NCBI RefSeq assembly: GCF_016894385.1
Contig: NZ_CP069811.1
Span: 2,704,501-2,768,500, forward strand
DNA from: Cupriavidus oxalaticus
GTDB taxonomy: Bacteria; Pseudomonadota; Gammaproteobacteria; Burkholderiales; Burkholderiaceae
Length of the DNA stretch: 64,000 nucleotides
Direction: 5' to 3'
Shown one piece after another: positions 1 to 7,712 of the stretch. A model generated the notes under the pieces. It saw only the letters and a program-made list of their open reading frames with translations, was not told where the DNA came from and made no database searches. Within the stretch, counting starts at the first letter, position 1. Every line of letters starts with the position of its first letter. Made by a program: the position numbers and the translations under genes.

Positions 1-647
1 CCTTCGTCGAGCTGGGTCACGAGATCGCCTGCCACGGCTGGCGCTGGATCCACTACCAGAACATGGACGAAGCCACCGAGCGCGAGCATATGCGCATCGG
101 CATGCAGATCATCAAGGAGCTGACCGGCGAACTGCCGCTGGGCTGGTACACCGGCCGCGACAGCCCCAACACGCGCCGGCTTGTCGTCGAGCACGGCGGC
201 TTGCTGTACGACTCCGACTACTACGGCGACGACCTGCCCTTCTGGACCGAGGTGGAAGTCACCGGCGGCGAGAAGAAGCCGCACCTGGTAGTGCCGTACA
301 CGCTGGACTCGAACGACATGCGCTTTGCCACGCCGCAGGGCTTCAACACCGGCGAGCAGTTCTTCCAGTACCTGAAGGATGCGTTCGACGTCCTCTACGA
401 GGAAGGCGATCCCGCAGGACAGGACAGCCCCAAGATGCTGTCGATCGGCATGCACTGCCGGCTGCTCGGCCGCCCCGGCCGCTTCCGCGCGCTGCAGCGC
501 TTCCTCGACTATGTGCAGGGCCACAGCAAGGTGTGGATCTGCCGCCGTGTCGACATCGCGCGGCACTGGGCGCAGGTGCACCCGTTCCGCCCCGCGACGG
601 CTGCCTCCGCAGTTGCCAGTGCCGCGAGGGAAGCTGCCACGGCCTGA
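1..647 (+). CDS. puuE: PuuE-type allantoinase (polysaccharide deacetylase fold), 5' truncated
   Basis: This is the C-terminal part of a polysaccharide-deacetylase-fold protein of the PuuE type, a metal-independent allantoinase that opens allantoin to allantoate in cytoplasmic purine/urate breakdown. The frame is open from the left edge (first complete codon at base 3) and has no start, so the 5' part lies outside the window; 214 codons are visible of roughly 310 expected. Family stretches seen are GHEIACHGWRWIHYQ, GWYTGRDSPNTRRLV and YDSDYYGDDLPFW. The Ala-rich tail after HWAQVHPF looks like a lineage-specific extension. A GntR regulator follows 90 bp downstream on the same strand and may control purine use. 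The family call is firm; the substrate is inferred from the family. Confidence 0.85.
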   Translation, partial: FVELGHEIACHGWRWIHYQNMDEATEREHMRIGMQIIKELTGELPLGWYTGRDSPNTRRLVVEHGGLLYDSDYYGDDLPFWTEVEVTGGEKKPHLVVPYTLDSNDMRFATPQGFNTGEQFFQYLKDAFDVLYEEGDPAGQDSPKMLSIGMHCRLLGRPGRFRALQRFLDYVQGHSKVWICRRVDIARHWAQVHPFRPATAASAVASAAREAATA

Positions 648-737
648 CCCCGCGCCGTCCACGTCGCCATATTTGTGTACGATATAGCCGTGTTTCGTCG
701 CCACTTCCGGCGACACCCCGACTGTCCGTCCCCTGAT

Positions 738-1556
738 ATGGCAACCACATCGAAGAACGCGGCGCCCGGCGCGGCGGCAAAAGCGCCGCGCCGGGCTGCA
801 TCCAAAGCCGCAACCAAGGCCGCAACCAAGGCCGCTCCTCCAGCCCCCACGGAGGAGCCTGCCGGCAACGAGTCCGCCGCCGGCGAGGCCTCCGCCACCG
901 AGGCCATCTACCTTGGCCTGCTGACCGCGATCATGGAGCATCGCCTGCTGGCCGGCACCAAGCTGGTGGAAGAACGCCTGTGCGAAGTCACCGGCGCCAG
1001 CCGCGCGCGCATCCGGCAGGTGTTCGCCCGGCTCGCGCATGAAAAGCTGGTCACGCTGGTGCCCAACCGCGGCGCCTTCGTGTCGAGCCCCACGGTCGAC
1101 GAGGCGCGCGAGGTCTTCCAGGCCCGCCGCGTGGTCGAGCCCGCGCTGGCCGCGGAACTGGCGCTGGGCGCCACGCCGGCCAAGGTCCGCAGCCTGCGCC
1201 GCCATGCCATGGAAGAAGACAACGCACGCGCCCGCGGCGACCGCGCCGCGATGATCCGGCTGTCCGGTGAATTCCATATCCTGCTGGCCGAGATGGCCGG
1301 CAATGCGATCCTGGAAAAGCTGATCCGCGAGATGGTCTCGCTCACCTGCCTGATTATCACGCTGTACGACCGGCCCGGCGCGCCCGCATGCGCCGAGCAC
1401 GAGCACCGCCAGCTGATCGACGCCATCGAGCAGCGGGATGCCGCGCGCGCCAGCGCGCTGATGGCCGAGCACCTCGAGCACATCGAAGGCTCGCTCGACC
1501 TGAGCATGCCCGACAGCGGCGCGCCCGACTTCTACAGCATCTTCAGCAAGGGCTGA
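738..1556 (+). CDS. GntR-family regulator with FCD ligand domain
   Basis: A 272-residue DNA-binding regulator. Residues about 55-120 form the winged helix-turn-helix (LVEERLCEVTGASRARIRQV), and about 125-250 the all-helical FCD effector domain seen in the FadR subgroup, including a His-bearing helix (AEHEHRQLIDAIE). I chose the ATG at 738; in-frame GTG codons upstream (from 675) would add a basic stretch with no family resemblance. The first 45 residues are a Lys/Ala tail with a fourfold KAAT-like repeat built on a 12-bp unit (803-836); it may help non-specific DNA contact or simply reflect repeat slippage. It sits just after puuE, so a role in purine catabolism is plausible but not shown. 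Confidence 0.85.
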   Translation: MATTSKNAAPGAAAKAPRRAASKAATKAATKAAPPAPTEEPAGNESAAGEASATEAIYLGLLTAIMEHRLLAGTKLVEERLCEVTGASRARIRQVFARLAHEKLVTLVPNRGAFVSSPTVDEAREVFQARRVVEPALAAELALGATPAKVRSLRRHAMEEDNARARGDRAAMIRLSGEFHILLAEMAGNAILEKLIREMVSLTCLIITLYDRPGAPACAEHEHRQLIDAIEQRDAARASALMAEHLEHIEGSLDLSMPDSGAPDFYSIFSKG

Positions 1557-1590
1557 TCCGCGACCAGACTGCATCCAGCCGCCGGCACAT

Positions 1591-1977
1591 TCAGCCGCCC
1601 GCACCGCCGATATCGATGCGGTCGACGCGATCCGGGTAGAAGGCCACATGCGACGCAATCGCGGCGACCGCATCGTAAGGCGTCTCGTAGCTCCACACCG
1701 CATTGCGCCCGCGCTCGCCGGCGGCCGGGATGGAGAAGTAGCTGCAGTCGCCCTTGTACGGGCAGTAGGTGGCGTGATCGCTGCGCGCGAGCTGCGCCAT
1801 GTCGACATCGGCGCGCGGGATGTACTGCACCGGCGCGTAGCTGGCTTCCTGCAGCGTCAGCGCCGCGGTGCTGTCGGCGACAACGCGCCCCGCCACCTTG
1901 ACCACCACGCGGCCCGGTGTCGGCGTGATGGTGATGGGATGGTCGGGGCCGGGGATCCTGACGGGCTTGCCTGACAT
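1591..1977 (-). CDS. DUF427 domain protein
   Basis: A 128-residue cytoplasmic protein of the DUF427 family, small single-domain proteins of unknown biochemical role. Typical stretches are the N-terminal ITPTPGRVVVKVAGRVVADS, then QYIPRADVDM, the Cys-bearing CPYKGDCSYFSI, and the C-terminal AAIASHVAFYPDRVD. The ATG at 1977 is preceded by GGAGCACG, a good ribosome site. It is transcribed convergently with the GntR gene and lies downstream of the Bug-protein gene, 76 bp away, so it could be the last gene of that minus-strand operon. No signal peptide or membrane segment is seen. Confidence 0.85.
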   Translation of the reverse strand: MSGKPVRIPGPDHPITITPTPGRVVVKVAGRVVADSTAALTLQEASYAPVQYIPRADVDMAQLARSDHATYCPYKGDCSYFSIPAAGERGRNAVWSYETPYDAVAAIASHVAFYPDRVDRIDIGGAGG

Positions 1978-2053
1978 CGTCGTGCTCCTGCATGGCGGGA
2001 TCAGGACATTCTAGGCGCTTGCCGGTTTATGTGCCGTGTGTGTGGTCGCCGGC

Positions 2054-3043
2054 CTATTCGACCTTGACGTTGGCCTTCTTCACCAGCGCGGCATAGCGCG
2101 CGGCTTCGCTGCGGAAGAACGCGGCGGCGGCCTCGGGCGTGCCGGGATCGATCACCGTGCCCTGCTTTTTCATCGCTTCCAGCACTTCGGGCGACGTGAA
2201 GGCCCTGGCAAAGGCATCATGCACGCGCTTGACTTCCGGCGCCGGCATGCCGGCCGGGCCGATGACAGCGAACCAGCCCGCGACGTTGTAATGGGGCAAA
2301 CCCTGCTCGGCGATGGTGGCGATGTCCGGCGCGGCGGCGGCGCGCTTGTCGCCGCACAGCCCGATCGCGCGCAGCGTGCCCGCCTTCAGGTGCGGCGCCA
2401 CGGCGTTGAGCGCGACCACGCCCATTTCCACCTGCCCGGCAAGCAGGTCGTTCACCATCGGGCCGGTGCCCTTGTACGGCACATGGCGTGCCGTCACGCC
2501 CGCCTCGTCCAGGAACATCTCGCCGGCCAGGTGGATGATGGTGCCGTTGCCCGACGAGGCATAGTTGTAGCCATCGGGCCTGGCCTTGAGCAGCGCCACC
2601 AGCTCTTTTACGTTCTTGGCCGGCACCTTGGGGTTGACCACCAGCACCAGCGGCGTGGTGCCGATCACGCTGATCGGCGTGATGTCCTTGATTGCGTCGA
2701 ACGGCATCGCGCGGAACACGCTGGCGTTGATCACGTGATTGTTCGATACCAGCCCCAGCGCGCTGCCGTCGGGCTGCGCCTTGACCACGGCCGCGGCGCC
2801 GGTGATGCCACCCGCGCCAGGCAGGTTCTCGATCACCACCGGCTGGCCGAATGCCTTGCCCAGCGCGGGGCCCGCGGCGCGAGCGATGGTGTCGACGCCG
2901 GAGCCGGCGCTGATCGGCAGGATCAGGCGCACGGGCTTGCCCGCCCCGCTTTGTGCAAGCGCTTCGAAGCCGGGGGCGACGAGGGTAACGGCGAGCGTGG
3001 CGGATAGTGCCAGCGCGGACTTGAGCAGGGTGCGACGTTGCAT
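2054..3043 (-). CDS. Bug-family tripartite tricarboxylate transport solute-binding protein
   Basis: A 329-residue periplasmic binding protein of the Bug/TctC family, which captures carboxylates for tripartite tricarboxylate transporters or serves as a sensor. An export signal is visible (MQRRTLLKSALALSATLAV to about residue 30, an Arg-Arg start that could be Tat or Sec). Hallmarks follow: KPVRLILPISAGSGVDTIAR near residue 36, VVIENLPGAGG, and the ASSGNGTIIHLAGEMF and HVPYKGTGPMVNDLLAGQ loops. No transporter membrane subunits lie nearby, which is normal for Bug proteins. It is the third gene after the HMG-CoA-lyase-like and CoA-transferase genes, suggesting uptake of the acid those enzymes activate and cleave. 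Confidence 0.92.
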   Translation of the reverse strand: MQRRTLLKSALALSATLAVTLVAPGFEALAQSGAGKPVRLILPISAGSGVDTIARAAGPALGKAFGQPVVIENLPGAGGITGAAAVVKAQPDGSALGLVSNNHVINASVFRAMPFDAIKDITPISVIGTTPLVLVVNPKVPAKNVKELVALLKARPDGYNYASSGNGTIIHLAGEMFLDEAGVTARHVPYKGTGPMVNDLLAGQVEMGVVALNAVAPHLKAGTLRAIGLCGDKRAAAAPDIATIAEQGLPHYNVAGWFAVIGPAGMPAPEVKRVHDAFARAFTSPEVLEAMKKQGTVIDPGTPEAAAAFFRSEAARYAALVKKANVKVE

Positions 3044-3115
3044 GGATTTGTCTCCGTATCGTTATCGTAGGGCGATGCCGGCGCCGCTGTGCCGCGGCTG
3101 CCGGCCAGGCACAGT

Positions 3116-4273
3116 TCAGCCGCGGCCCTTGCCGAGCTGCGCCAGGATCTCTTCGTTGTGCTCACCGGGCCTGGGCAGCGCGCTGCGCACGCCGGGGCGG
3201 CGGCCGCCCATCAGCAGCGGCAGCAGCACCGTGGGCGTGGTCGAGCCGTCGTCGGCCTGCATCGGCACCAGTCCGCCGCTGGCGAGCAGGTGCGGATCGT
3301 CGAGCAGCTGGTCCGGGCGCACGATCGGCGCATAGGGAATGCCGGCCGCTTCGAGCTTCGGCGCCAGTTCCGCGGAACGACGGTGGCGCAGGATCGCGCC
3401 CAGTTCTTCCAGCAGTTGCGGCCGCACGGCCACGCGCGAGGTGTTGCTGGCGTATTCCGGCCTGTCGATCAGCTCGGGGTGTTCCAGCACATGGCACAGC
3501 GTGACGAACTGCTTGTCGCTGACCGCGCCGATAAAGAGCTGCTCGTCCTGCGCCAGCGTGAACACGTCATACACGCTCCACGCCGACACGCGCGACGGCA
3601 TCGGCGGCGGCGGCTCGCCGGTCATCGCGAATTGCTGCATGTGCTGCGAGGCCAGGAACACGCAGTTCTCGAACAGCGCGCTCTGGATTTCCTGCCCCTT
3701 GCCCGTGCGGTCGCGTTCGCGCAGCGCGGCCAGCACGCCGATCGCGCCGAACATGCCGCCCATGATGTCGTTGACCGAGGTGCCGGCGCGCAGCGGCCGG
3801 CCGCTCGGGCCGGTCATGTACGACAGGCCGCCCATCATCTGCACGACTTCATCGAGCGCCAGCCGGTTCTCGTACGGGCCGGGCAGGAAGCCCTTGTGCG
3901 AGACGTAGATCAGGTGCGGGTAGTCGCGCGACAGCGTGGCGTAGTCCAGCCCCAGCTTCTGCATCAGGCCGGGACGGAAGTTCTCCAGCAGGATGTCGCT
4001 CTGGCCCGCCAGTTCGGCGGCGGCGGCGCGGCCTTCGCTTGTGGTGATGTCGAGCACCACGCTCTTCTTGTTACGGTTGAAGGCGCGGAAAAAACCGATG
4101 CCCAGGCCCGGCAGGTTGCGGGTCTTGTCGCCGCCGGGCGGCTCGACCTTGATCACCTCGGCGCCGAGGTCAGCCAGGATCATGCCGCAGGTGGGGCCCA
4201 TCACCATGTGCGTGAATTCGACCACGCGGACGCCGGCGAGCGGCAGGGAGTTGCTGTTGCTGTCTTGGGGCAT
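3116..4273 (-). CDS. Class III (Frc/CaiB-type) acyl-CoA transferase
   Basis: A 385-residue family III CoA-transferase that moves CoA between carboxylic acids through an enzyme-bound aspartyl thioester. The N-terminus LPLAGVRVVEFTHMVMGP and the LADLGAEVIKVEPPGGDKTR stretch are diagnostic; Asp141 in the RLALDEVVQMMGGL segment fits the catalytic aspartate. I chose the ATG at 4273 (MPQDSNSNSL); the longer open frame to 4339 would overlap the upstream gene and is basic and unlike the family. It starts 8 bp after the HMG-CoA-lyase-like gene, so the two are almost certainly co-transcribed and act in sequence: activation to the CoA ester, then cleavage. Substrate not determined; 3-hydroxy-3-methyl dicarboxylates are likely. 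Confidence 0.9.
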   Translation of the reverse strand: MPQDSNSNSLPLAGVRVVEFTHMVMGPTCGMILADLGAEVIKVEPPGGDKTRNLPGLGIGFFRAFNRNKKSVVLDITTSEGRAAAAELAGQSDILLENFRPGLMQKLGLDYATLSRDYPHLIYVSHKGFLPGPYENRLALDEVVQMMGGLSYMTGPSGRPLRAGTSVNDIMGGMFGAIGVLAALRERDRTGKGQEIQSALFENCVFLASQHMQQFAMTGEPPPPMPSRVSAWSVYDVFTLAQDEQLFIGAVSDKQFVTLCHVLEHPELIDRPEYASNTSRVAVRPQLLEELGAILRHRRSAELAPKLEAAGIPYAPIVRPDQLLDDPHLLASGGLVPMQADDGSTTPTVLLPLLMGGRRPGVRSALPRPGEHNEEILAQLGKGRG

Positions 4274-4281
4274 ACTCGTTC

Positions 4282-5229
4282 TCAAGCGGTGGCCGCGACG
4301 CGCTGCGCCGCGAAAGTCTTGGGCAGGCCGGCGCGCCACAGCGTGCCGTGCAGGGTTTCGTCGCGCAGCCAGCCGGCCACGTCTTCACGCAGCGCCAGCA
4401 GGCGCCCGATGTCGATGCCGGTATCGATGCCCATGCTGCCGAGCAGGTAGGCGAGGTCTTCGGTGGCAACGTTGCCGCTGGCGCCGGGCGCATGCGGGCA
4501 GCCGCCGATGCCGGCCAGGCAGGCGTCGAAACGGGTCACGCCGGCTTCGAGCGCGGCATAGACATTGGCCAGCCCGAGCCCGCGCGTGTCGTGGAAATGG
4601 CCGCACCAGAAGCGATCGCCGGCGATGGCGATGGCGCGCGCAAACAGCGCGCGCACCATGGCCGGATCGGCATAGCCGACGGTATCGGCCAGGCTGACGC
4701 GGTCGGCGCCGGCATCGAGCAGCGCCTGCATCAGCCGCAACACTTCCTCGGCCTCGACATGGCCCTGCAGCGTGCAGCCGAATGCCGTGCCGACGCCGCC
4801 TTCGATCAGCGTCTTCGCGCCGCTGGCATCACGCGCGGCGCGGATGCGCGCCACGTCGGCGACCACCTCATCGGGCGTCTTGCGCAGGTTGGCAAGGCTG
4901 TGCGCATGGCTGGCCGACAGCGGCACGATCATCAGGTCGGCGCCACACTCCAGCGCATCCTGCGCGCCGCGCAGGTTGGGCACCAGCACCGACGTGAACA
5001 GGCCCGGCAGCGTGCGCGCGAACGCGACCAGTTCGGCGGTATCGGCCAGCTGCGGCAACAGGCGCGCGGGAACGAACGACCCAACTTCCAGTTCGCGCAG
5101 GCCGGCGGCATGCGCGCCGCGGATCCATGCGAGCTTGCTGGCGGTGGGCAGGATGGTGCGGATGCTTTGCAGGCCGTCGCGCAGTCCGACTTCGCGGATC
5201 ACGGCCTGGCGGGGGATGGGGTGGGTCAT
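4282..5229 (-). CDS. Hydroxymethylglutaryl-CoA lyase-like enzyme
   Basis: A 315-residue TIM-barrel lyase of the DRE-TIM/HMG-CoA lyase family, which splits HMG-CoA-type esters to acetyl-CoA plus an oxo acid. Seen directly: REVGLRDGLQ (residues 12-21, metal-binding Arg/Asp), the metal-ligand HFH triad GHFHDTRG (210-217), and the flexible cysteine loop GGCPHAPGASGN (242-253), all intact. It heads a minus-strand operon with a CoA-transferase and a Bug protein and is divergent from a LysR gene. That context points to catabolism of an imported acid (for example HMG or citramalate) rather than leucine breakdown, for which no other enzymes are present. Alternative: citramalyl-CoA lyase. Confidence 0.88.
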   Translation of the reverse strand: MTHPIPRQAVIREVGLRDGLQSIRTILPTASKLAWIRGAHAAGLRELEVGSFVPARLLPQLADTAELVAFARTLPGLFTSVLVPNLRGAQDALECGADLMIVPLSASHAHSLANLRKTPDEVVADVARIRAARDASGAKTLIEGGVGTAFGCTLQGHVEAEEVLRLMQALLDAGADRVSLADTVGYADPAMVRALFARAIAIAGDRFWCGHFHDTRGLGLANVYAALEAGVTRFDACLAGIGGCPHAPGASGNVATEDLAYLLGSMGIDTGIDIGRLLALREDVAGWLRDETLHGTLWRAGLPKTFAAQRVAATA

Positions 5230-5367
5230 GGTTCTCGGAGACTGAGGCGTCCCTCGGCGGGGGCGACGGAAGAACTCTATGGGTTTCTGTGGTCAAGCTG
5301 AAGCGGTGATTTACGCAGCCAAACATGCCGAAACGGAAAGTCACGGATGCGCCGCTTGCCATGCTAC

Positions 5368-5426
5368 GGAATTTCCCGGATGCGATGTCATCGATCCGCG
5401 GAGGCGCGTAACATTCCAATCCGGAA
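5368..5426. promoter_or_regulatory. Candidate LysR operator sites in divergent intergenic region
   Basis: Between the divergent HMG-CoA-lyase-like and LysR genes there are two related dyads built from GGAA/TTCC: GGAATTTCC at 5368-5376 and TTCC-N5-GGAA at 5414-5426, 38 bp apart on the leading edge. LysR regulators usually bind T-N11-A dyads in just this position, so these are plausible recognition and activation sites. Inference only. Confidence 0.35.
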
Positions 5427-5444
5427 ACATTGCCGCCCCCCGCC

Positions 5445-6401
5445 ATGCGAGATCTCGACCTCACCACGCTGCGCCTGTTCGTCGCCGTCTGCGAAACCCG
5501 CAACATGGCGCGCGCGGGCGAGCAGGAACACATCGTCGCTTCCGCCATCAGCAAGCGCCTGGCGCAACTGGAAGAGACCGTCGGCGCCACGCTGCTGGAA
5601 CGCCGCCGCCGCGGCGTCATCCCCACGCCCGCCGGCGAGATCGTGCTGGCGCATGCGCGCGCGATGCTCGCCGCGGCCGACCGGGTGACGCGCGACATGG
5701 CCGACTACGGCTCCGGCGTGCGCGGGCAGGTGCGCCTGCTCGCCACGGTGTCGACGATGGCGGAATCGCTGCCGGACGACATCGCCGCCTTCATGCAACT
5801 GCCCGCGCACCGCGACGTGCGCGTGACCATCGAGGAGAGCCTGAGCAGCGAAGTGGTGCGCGCGCTGCGCGACGGCACCGCGCCGCTGGGCATCTGCTGG
5901 GACGCGGCAGACCTGGAGGGCTTCCAGACCCGCCCCTACCGCACCGACCACCTTGCCGCCGTGGTCCATGCCGGGCACCCGCTGGCACGGGCGGATACCT
6001 GCCTGTTCGAAGAGACGCTGGACTACGACCAGATCGCCATGCCGGCGCAGACCGCGGTGCAGATCATGCTGACGCGCTATGCCGCGATCCTGGGCCGCCG
6101 CATGGCGCATCGCGCGGTGGTGTCCACCTTCGACGCCGCGCTGCGCTGCGTGCGCGCGGAACTCGGCATCGCCATCATCCCGGCGGAGATCGCCACGCTC
6201 ATTGCCACGGCCTTCGGCCTGCGCGTCATCCCGCTGCGCAACGACTGGGCGCGGCGGCGCTTTGCGATCTGCTGCCGCGACTTCTCGCTGCTATCGCCCG
6301 CGGCGCAGTTGCTGGTGCAGTTCCTGGAGGAAGCCGCGGCGAAGGAAGCGGCCGCTTCAGGCGTTGTGCCCGCGCAGACCCCGGCACGGCGCAAACGGTA
6401 A
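5445..6401 (+). CDS. LysR-family transcriptional regulator
   Basis: A 318-residue LysR regulator. Residues 1-65 hold the winged helix-turn-helix (LDLTTLRLFVAVCETRNMAR, then SAISKRLAQLEETVGATLLE) and the rest the periplasmic-binding-like co-inducer domain (VRLLATVSTMAESLPDDIAAF). The ATG at 5445 (MRDLDLTT) is preferred to the TTG at 5430. It is divergent from the lyase/CoA-transferase/Bug operon across a 215-bp gap carrying GGAA/TTCC dyads, so it very likely controls that operon and itself. The co-inducer is presumably the acid or CoA ester handled by the operon. Confidence 0.9.
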   Translation: MRDLDLTTLRLFVAVCETRNMARAGEQEHIVASAISKRLAQLEETVGATLLERRRRGVIPTPAGEIVLAHARAMLAAADRVTRDMADYGSGVRGQVRLLATVSTMAESLPDDIAAFMQLPAHRDVRVTIEESLSSEVVRALRDGTAPLGICWDAADLEGFQTRPYRTDHLAAVVHAGHPLARADTCLFEETLDYDQIAMPAQTAVQIMLTRYAAILGRRMAHRAVVSTFDAALRCVRAELGIAIIPAEIATLIATAFGLRVIPLRNDWARRRFAICCRDFSLLSPAAQLLVQFLEEAAAKEAAASGVVPAQTPARRKR

Positions 6402-6574
6402 GCCGCGCGCGCAACTTCTCGTGCGTTTCGAGGGTTACCCCGAGGCGTTTTCGCAAGCTTATGTTGCGTGCCGTTGCGTAGACTGGCTTGCGTTTTTCGC
6501 TGCCGGCCACGATGGTAAAGCGGGGCGAAGCCTGATCACGACAATGCGCGCCGCCACGGCGCAGGAGCACGCAA

Positions 6575-7267
6575 ATGAACTTCAACGGCAAGAACGTACT
6601 GGTCACCGGCGCACGCGGCAACCTGGGCCGCGCGGTCGCGCACGCCTTCGCGCAGGCAGGCGCGCGCGTAGTACTGCTGGACCGTCACGACGCACCATTG
6701 CCGGAAGTCGGCAGCGGCCACCTGGCGCTGCAGGCCGACCTGCTCGATGCGGACAGCCTCGGCAAGGCCATCGGCGCAGCCGTGCAGGCGTGCGGGCGCA
6801 TCGACGTGGTGTGCAACCTGGCCGGCGGTTTCGCGATGGGCACGGGCATCCACGAGACCAGCGCCGCCGACTGGAACCGCCTGTTCGACATGAACGTGGG
6901 CACGGTGCTGAACATGGCGCGCGCGGTGGTGCCGCACATGCTGGCCGCAGGCGGCGGGGCCATCGTCAACGTGGGCGCCAATTCGGCGGCGCGCGGGCTG
7001 GCGCAGATGGGCGCCTACTGCGCCTCGAAGGACGCGCTGGCGCGTGTCACCGAATCGATGTCGGCCGAGTTGCGCGACCAGGGCATCCGCGTCAACGCGG
7101 TGCTGCCCAGCATCCTCGACACGCCCGAGAACCGCCAGGCCATGCCGGATGCCGACACCTCGCGCTGGGTCGGGCTGGATGCAATGGCCGACGTGATCCT
7201 GTTCCTCGCCTCCGACGCCGCACGCGCGGTGCAAGGCGCGCTGGTGCCGGTGGTCAACCGCGCCTGA
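6575..7267 (+). CDS. Short-chain dehydrogenase/reductase (SDR)
   Basis: A 230-residue classical SDR oxidoreductase using NAD(P)H. The Rossmann motif is VTGARGNLG (residues 10-18), followed by the structural CNLAGG, the serine strand GGAIVNVGANSAARG and the catalytic YCASK. The variant TGxxxNxG in place of TGxxxGxG is shared with some SDR subgroups. A ribosome site AGGAG lies 8 bp before the ATG. It stands alone, 170 bp after the LysR gene on the same strand and not clearly part of another operon. Substrate unknown. Confidence 0.85.
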   Translation: MNFNGKNVLVTGARGNLGRAVAHAFAQAGARVVLLDRHDAPLPEVGSGHLALQADLLDADSLGKAIGAAVQACGRIDVVCNLAGGFAMGTGIHETSAADWNRLFDMNVGTVLNMARAVVPHMLAAGGGAIVNVGANSAARGLAQMGAYCASKDALARVTESMSAELRDQGIRVNAVLPSILDTPENRQAMPDADTSRWVGLDAMADVILFLASDAARAVQGALVPVVNRA

Positions 7268-7282
7268 GCGCTGGCCGCGGCG

Positions 7283-7318
7283 CGCTAGCCCTTGGCTGCT
7301 GCGACTGGTTTGCTCCCC
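7283..7318 (+). repeat. Imperfect direct repeat, copy 1 (pair with 7381-7415)
   Basis: A 36-bp stretch beginning CGCTAGCC and ending GGTTTGCTCCCC recurs at 7381-7415 with one gap and four mismatches, 98 bp downstream. Copy 1 runs straight into the 32-bp palindrome at 7312-7343. Copy 2 ends exactly where the penicillin-acylase remnant loses homology, which suggests the repeat took part in the deletion. Confidence 0.8.
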
Positions 7319-7343
7319 TCTCCCGCGCGCGGGAGAGGGGAGC
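7312..7343. repeat. 32-bp perfect palindrome (intergenic palindromic repeat)
   Basis: A 16+16 bp perfect inverted repeat, left arm GCTCCCCTCTCCCGCG, without any loop. A near-identical palindrome (CCCCTCTCCCGCA arm) lies at 40616-40641, and both are flanked by GGTTTGCTCC or its complement GGAGCAAACC. The position just after the SDR stop codon suggests it doubles as a transcription terminator or mRNA-end stabiliser. It resembles REP-type dispersed palindromes. Confidence 0.8.
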
Positions 7344-7380
7344 CTTTGCCAGCGGCGCCAGCTTGCGGCAACCGGCCAAC

Positions 7381-7415
7381 CGCTAGCCTTGGCCCCTGCA
7401 ACCGGTTTGCTCCCC
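7381..7415 (+). repeat. Imperfect direct repeat, copy 2 (pair with 7283-7318)
   Basis: Second copy of the palindrome-flanking repeat, ending GGTTTGCTCCCC at 7415. Here the palindrome itself is missing and the sequence continues directly into the broken penicillin-acylase reading frame (homology begins at 7419 on the minus strand). Confidence 0.75.
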
Positions 7416-7418
7416 CAC

Positions 7419-7588
7419 GATCTGCCACAGGCGGTCGCGTGCCGCCATGAAGCCCTGCACTTAGAAGACGTCGTAAAGCGTGCCGGCGTAGATATGCGGC
7501 ACACCCCAGCGGTCGACCAGCACGGTCGCCGGTTTCTCCAGGCCGGAAGCAGCCAGGCGTTCGGCCTGCGCGGGCGCGTGCGTCGCAT
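7419..7588 (-). pseudogene. Penicillin-acylase family remnant (N-terminal fragment)
   Basis: On the minus strand, the stretch reading AERLAASGLEKPATV, LVDRWGVPHIYAGTLYDVF, stop, VQGFMAARDRLWQI is the unmistakable N-terminus of a penicillin amidase/acylase (Ntn hydrolase) family protein, normally about 800 residues. It is broken three ways. The well-placed start (ATG at 7588 behind GAGGAGACCT) is one base out of frame with the coding stretch, as if a G had been lost after ATG. A TAA at 7463-7461 replaces one codon after YDVF. Homology stops after WQI at 7419, abutting the repeat at 7381-7415. Only some 55 codons remain, so no functional product is expected. Confidence 0.8.
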
Positions 7589-7712
7589 CAGGTCTCCTCG
7601 GTGTTGTGTTGGCTGCGTGCTTTGCAGTCCCCATCGATGATTGTGCATGCGCGGCCGGGGCGCGAGTGGGTAAAGGAAGGCGCGGCCGATCTCCGCACGG
7701 CGCGTGGCGCAA

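Noticed and set aside
675..737. N-terminal extension of the GntR gene from a GTG at 675
   Set aside because: The extra residues show no family similarity and cover the putative operator TTGTGTACGA; the ATG at 738 gives a normal protein.
7381..7588. Short functional protein encoded by the penicillin-acylase fragment
   Set aside because: The frame is broken at the start, by an internal stop and by loss of more than 90 percent of the expected length.
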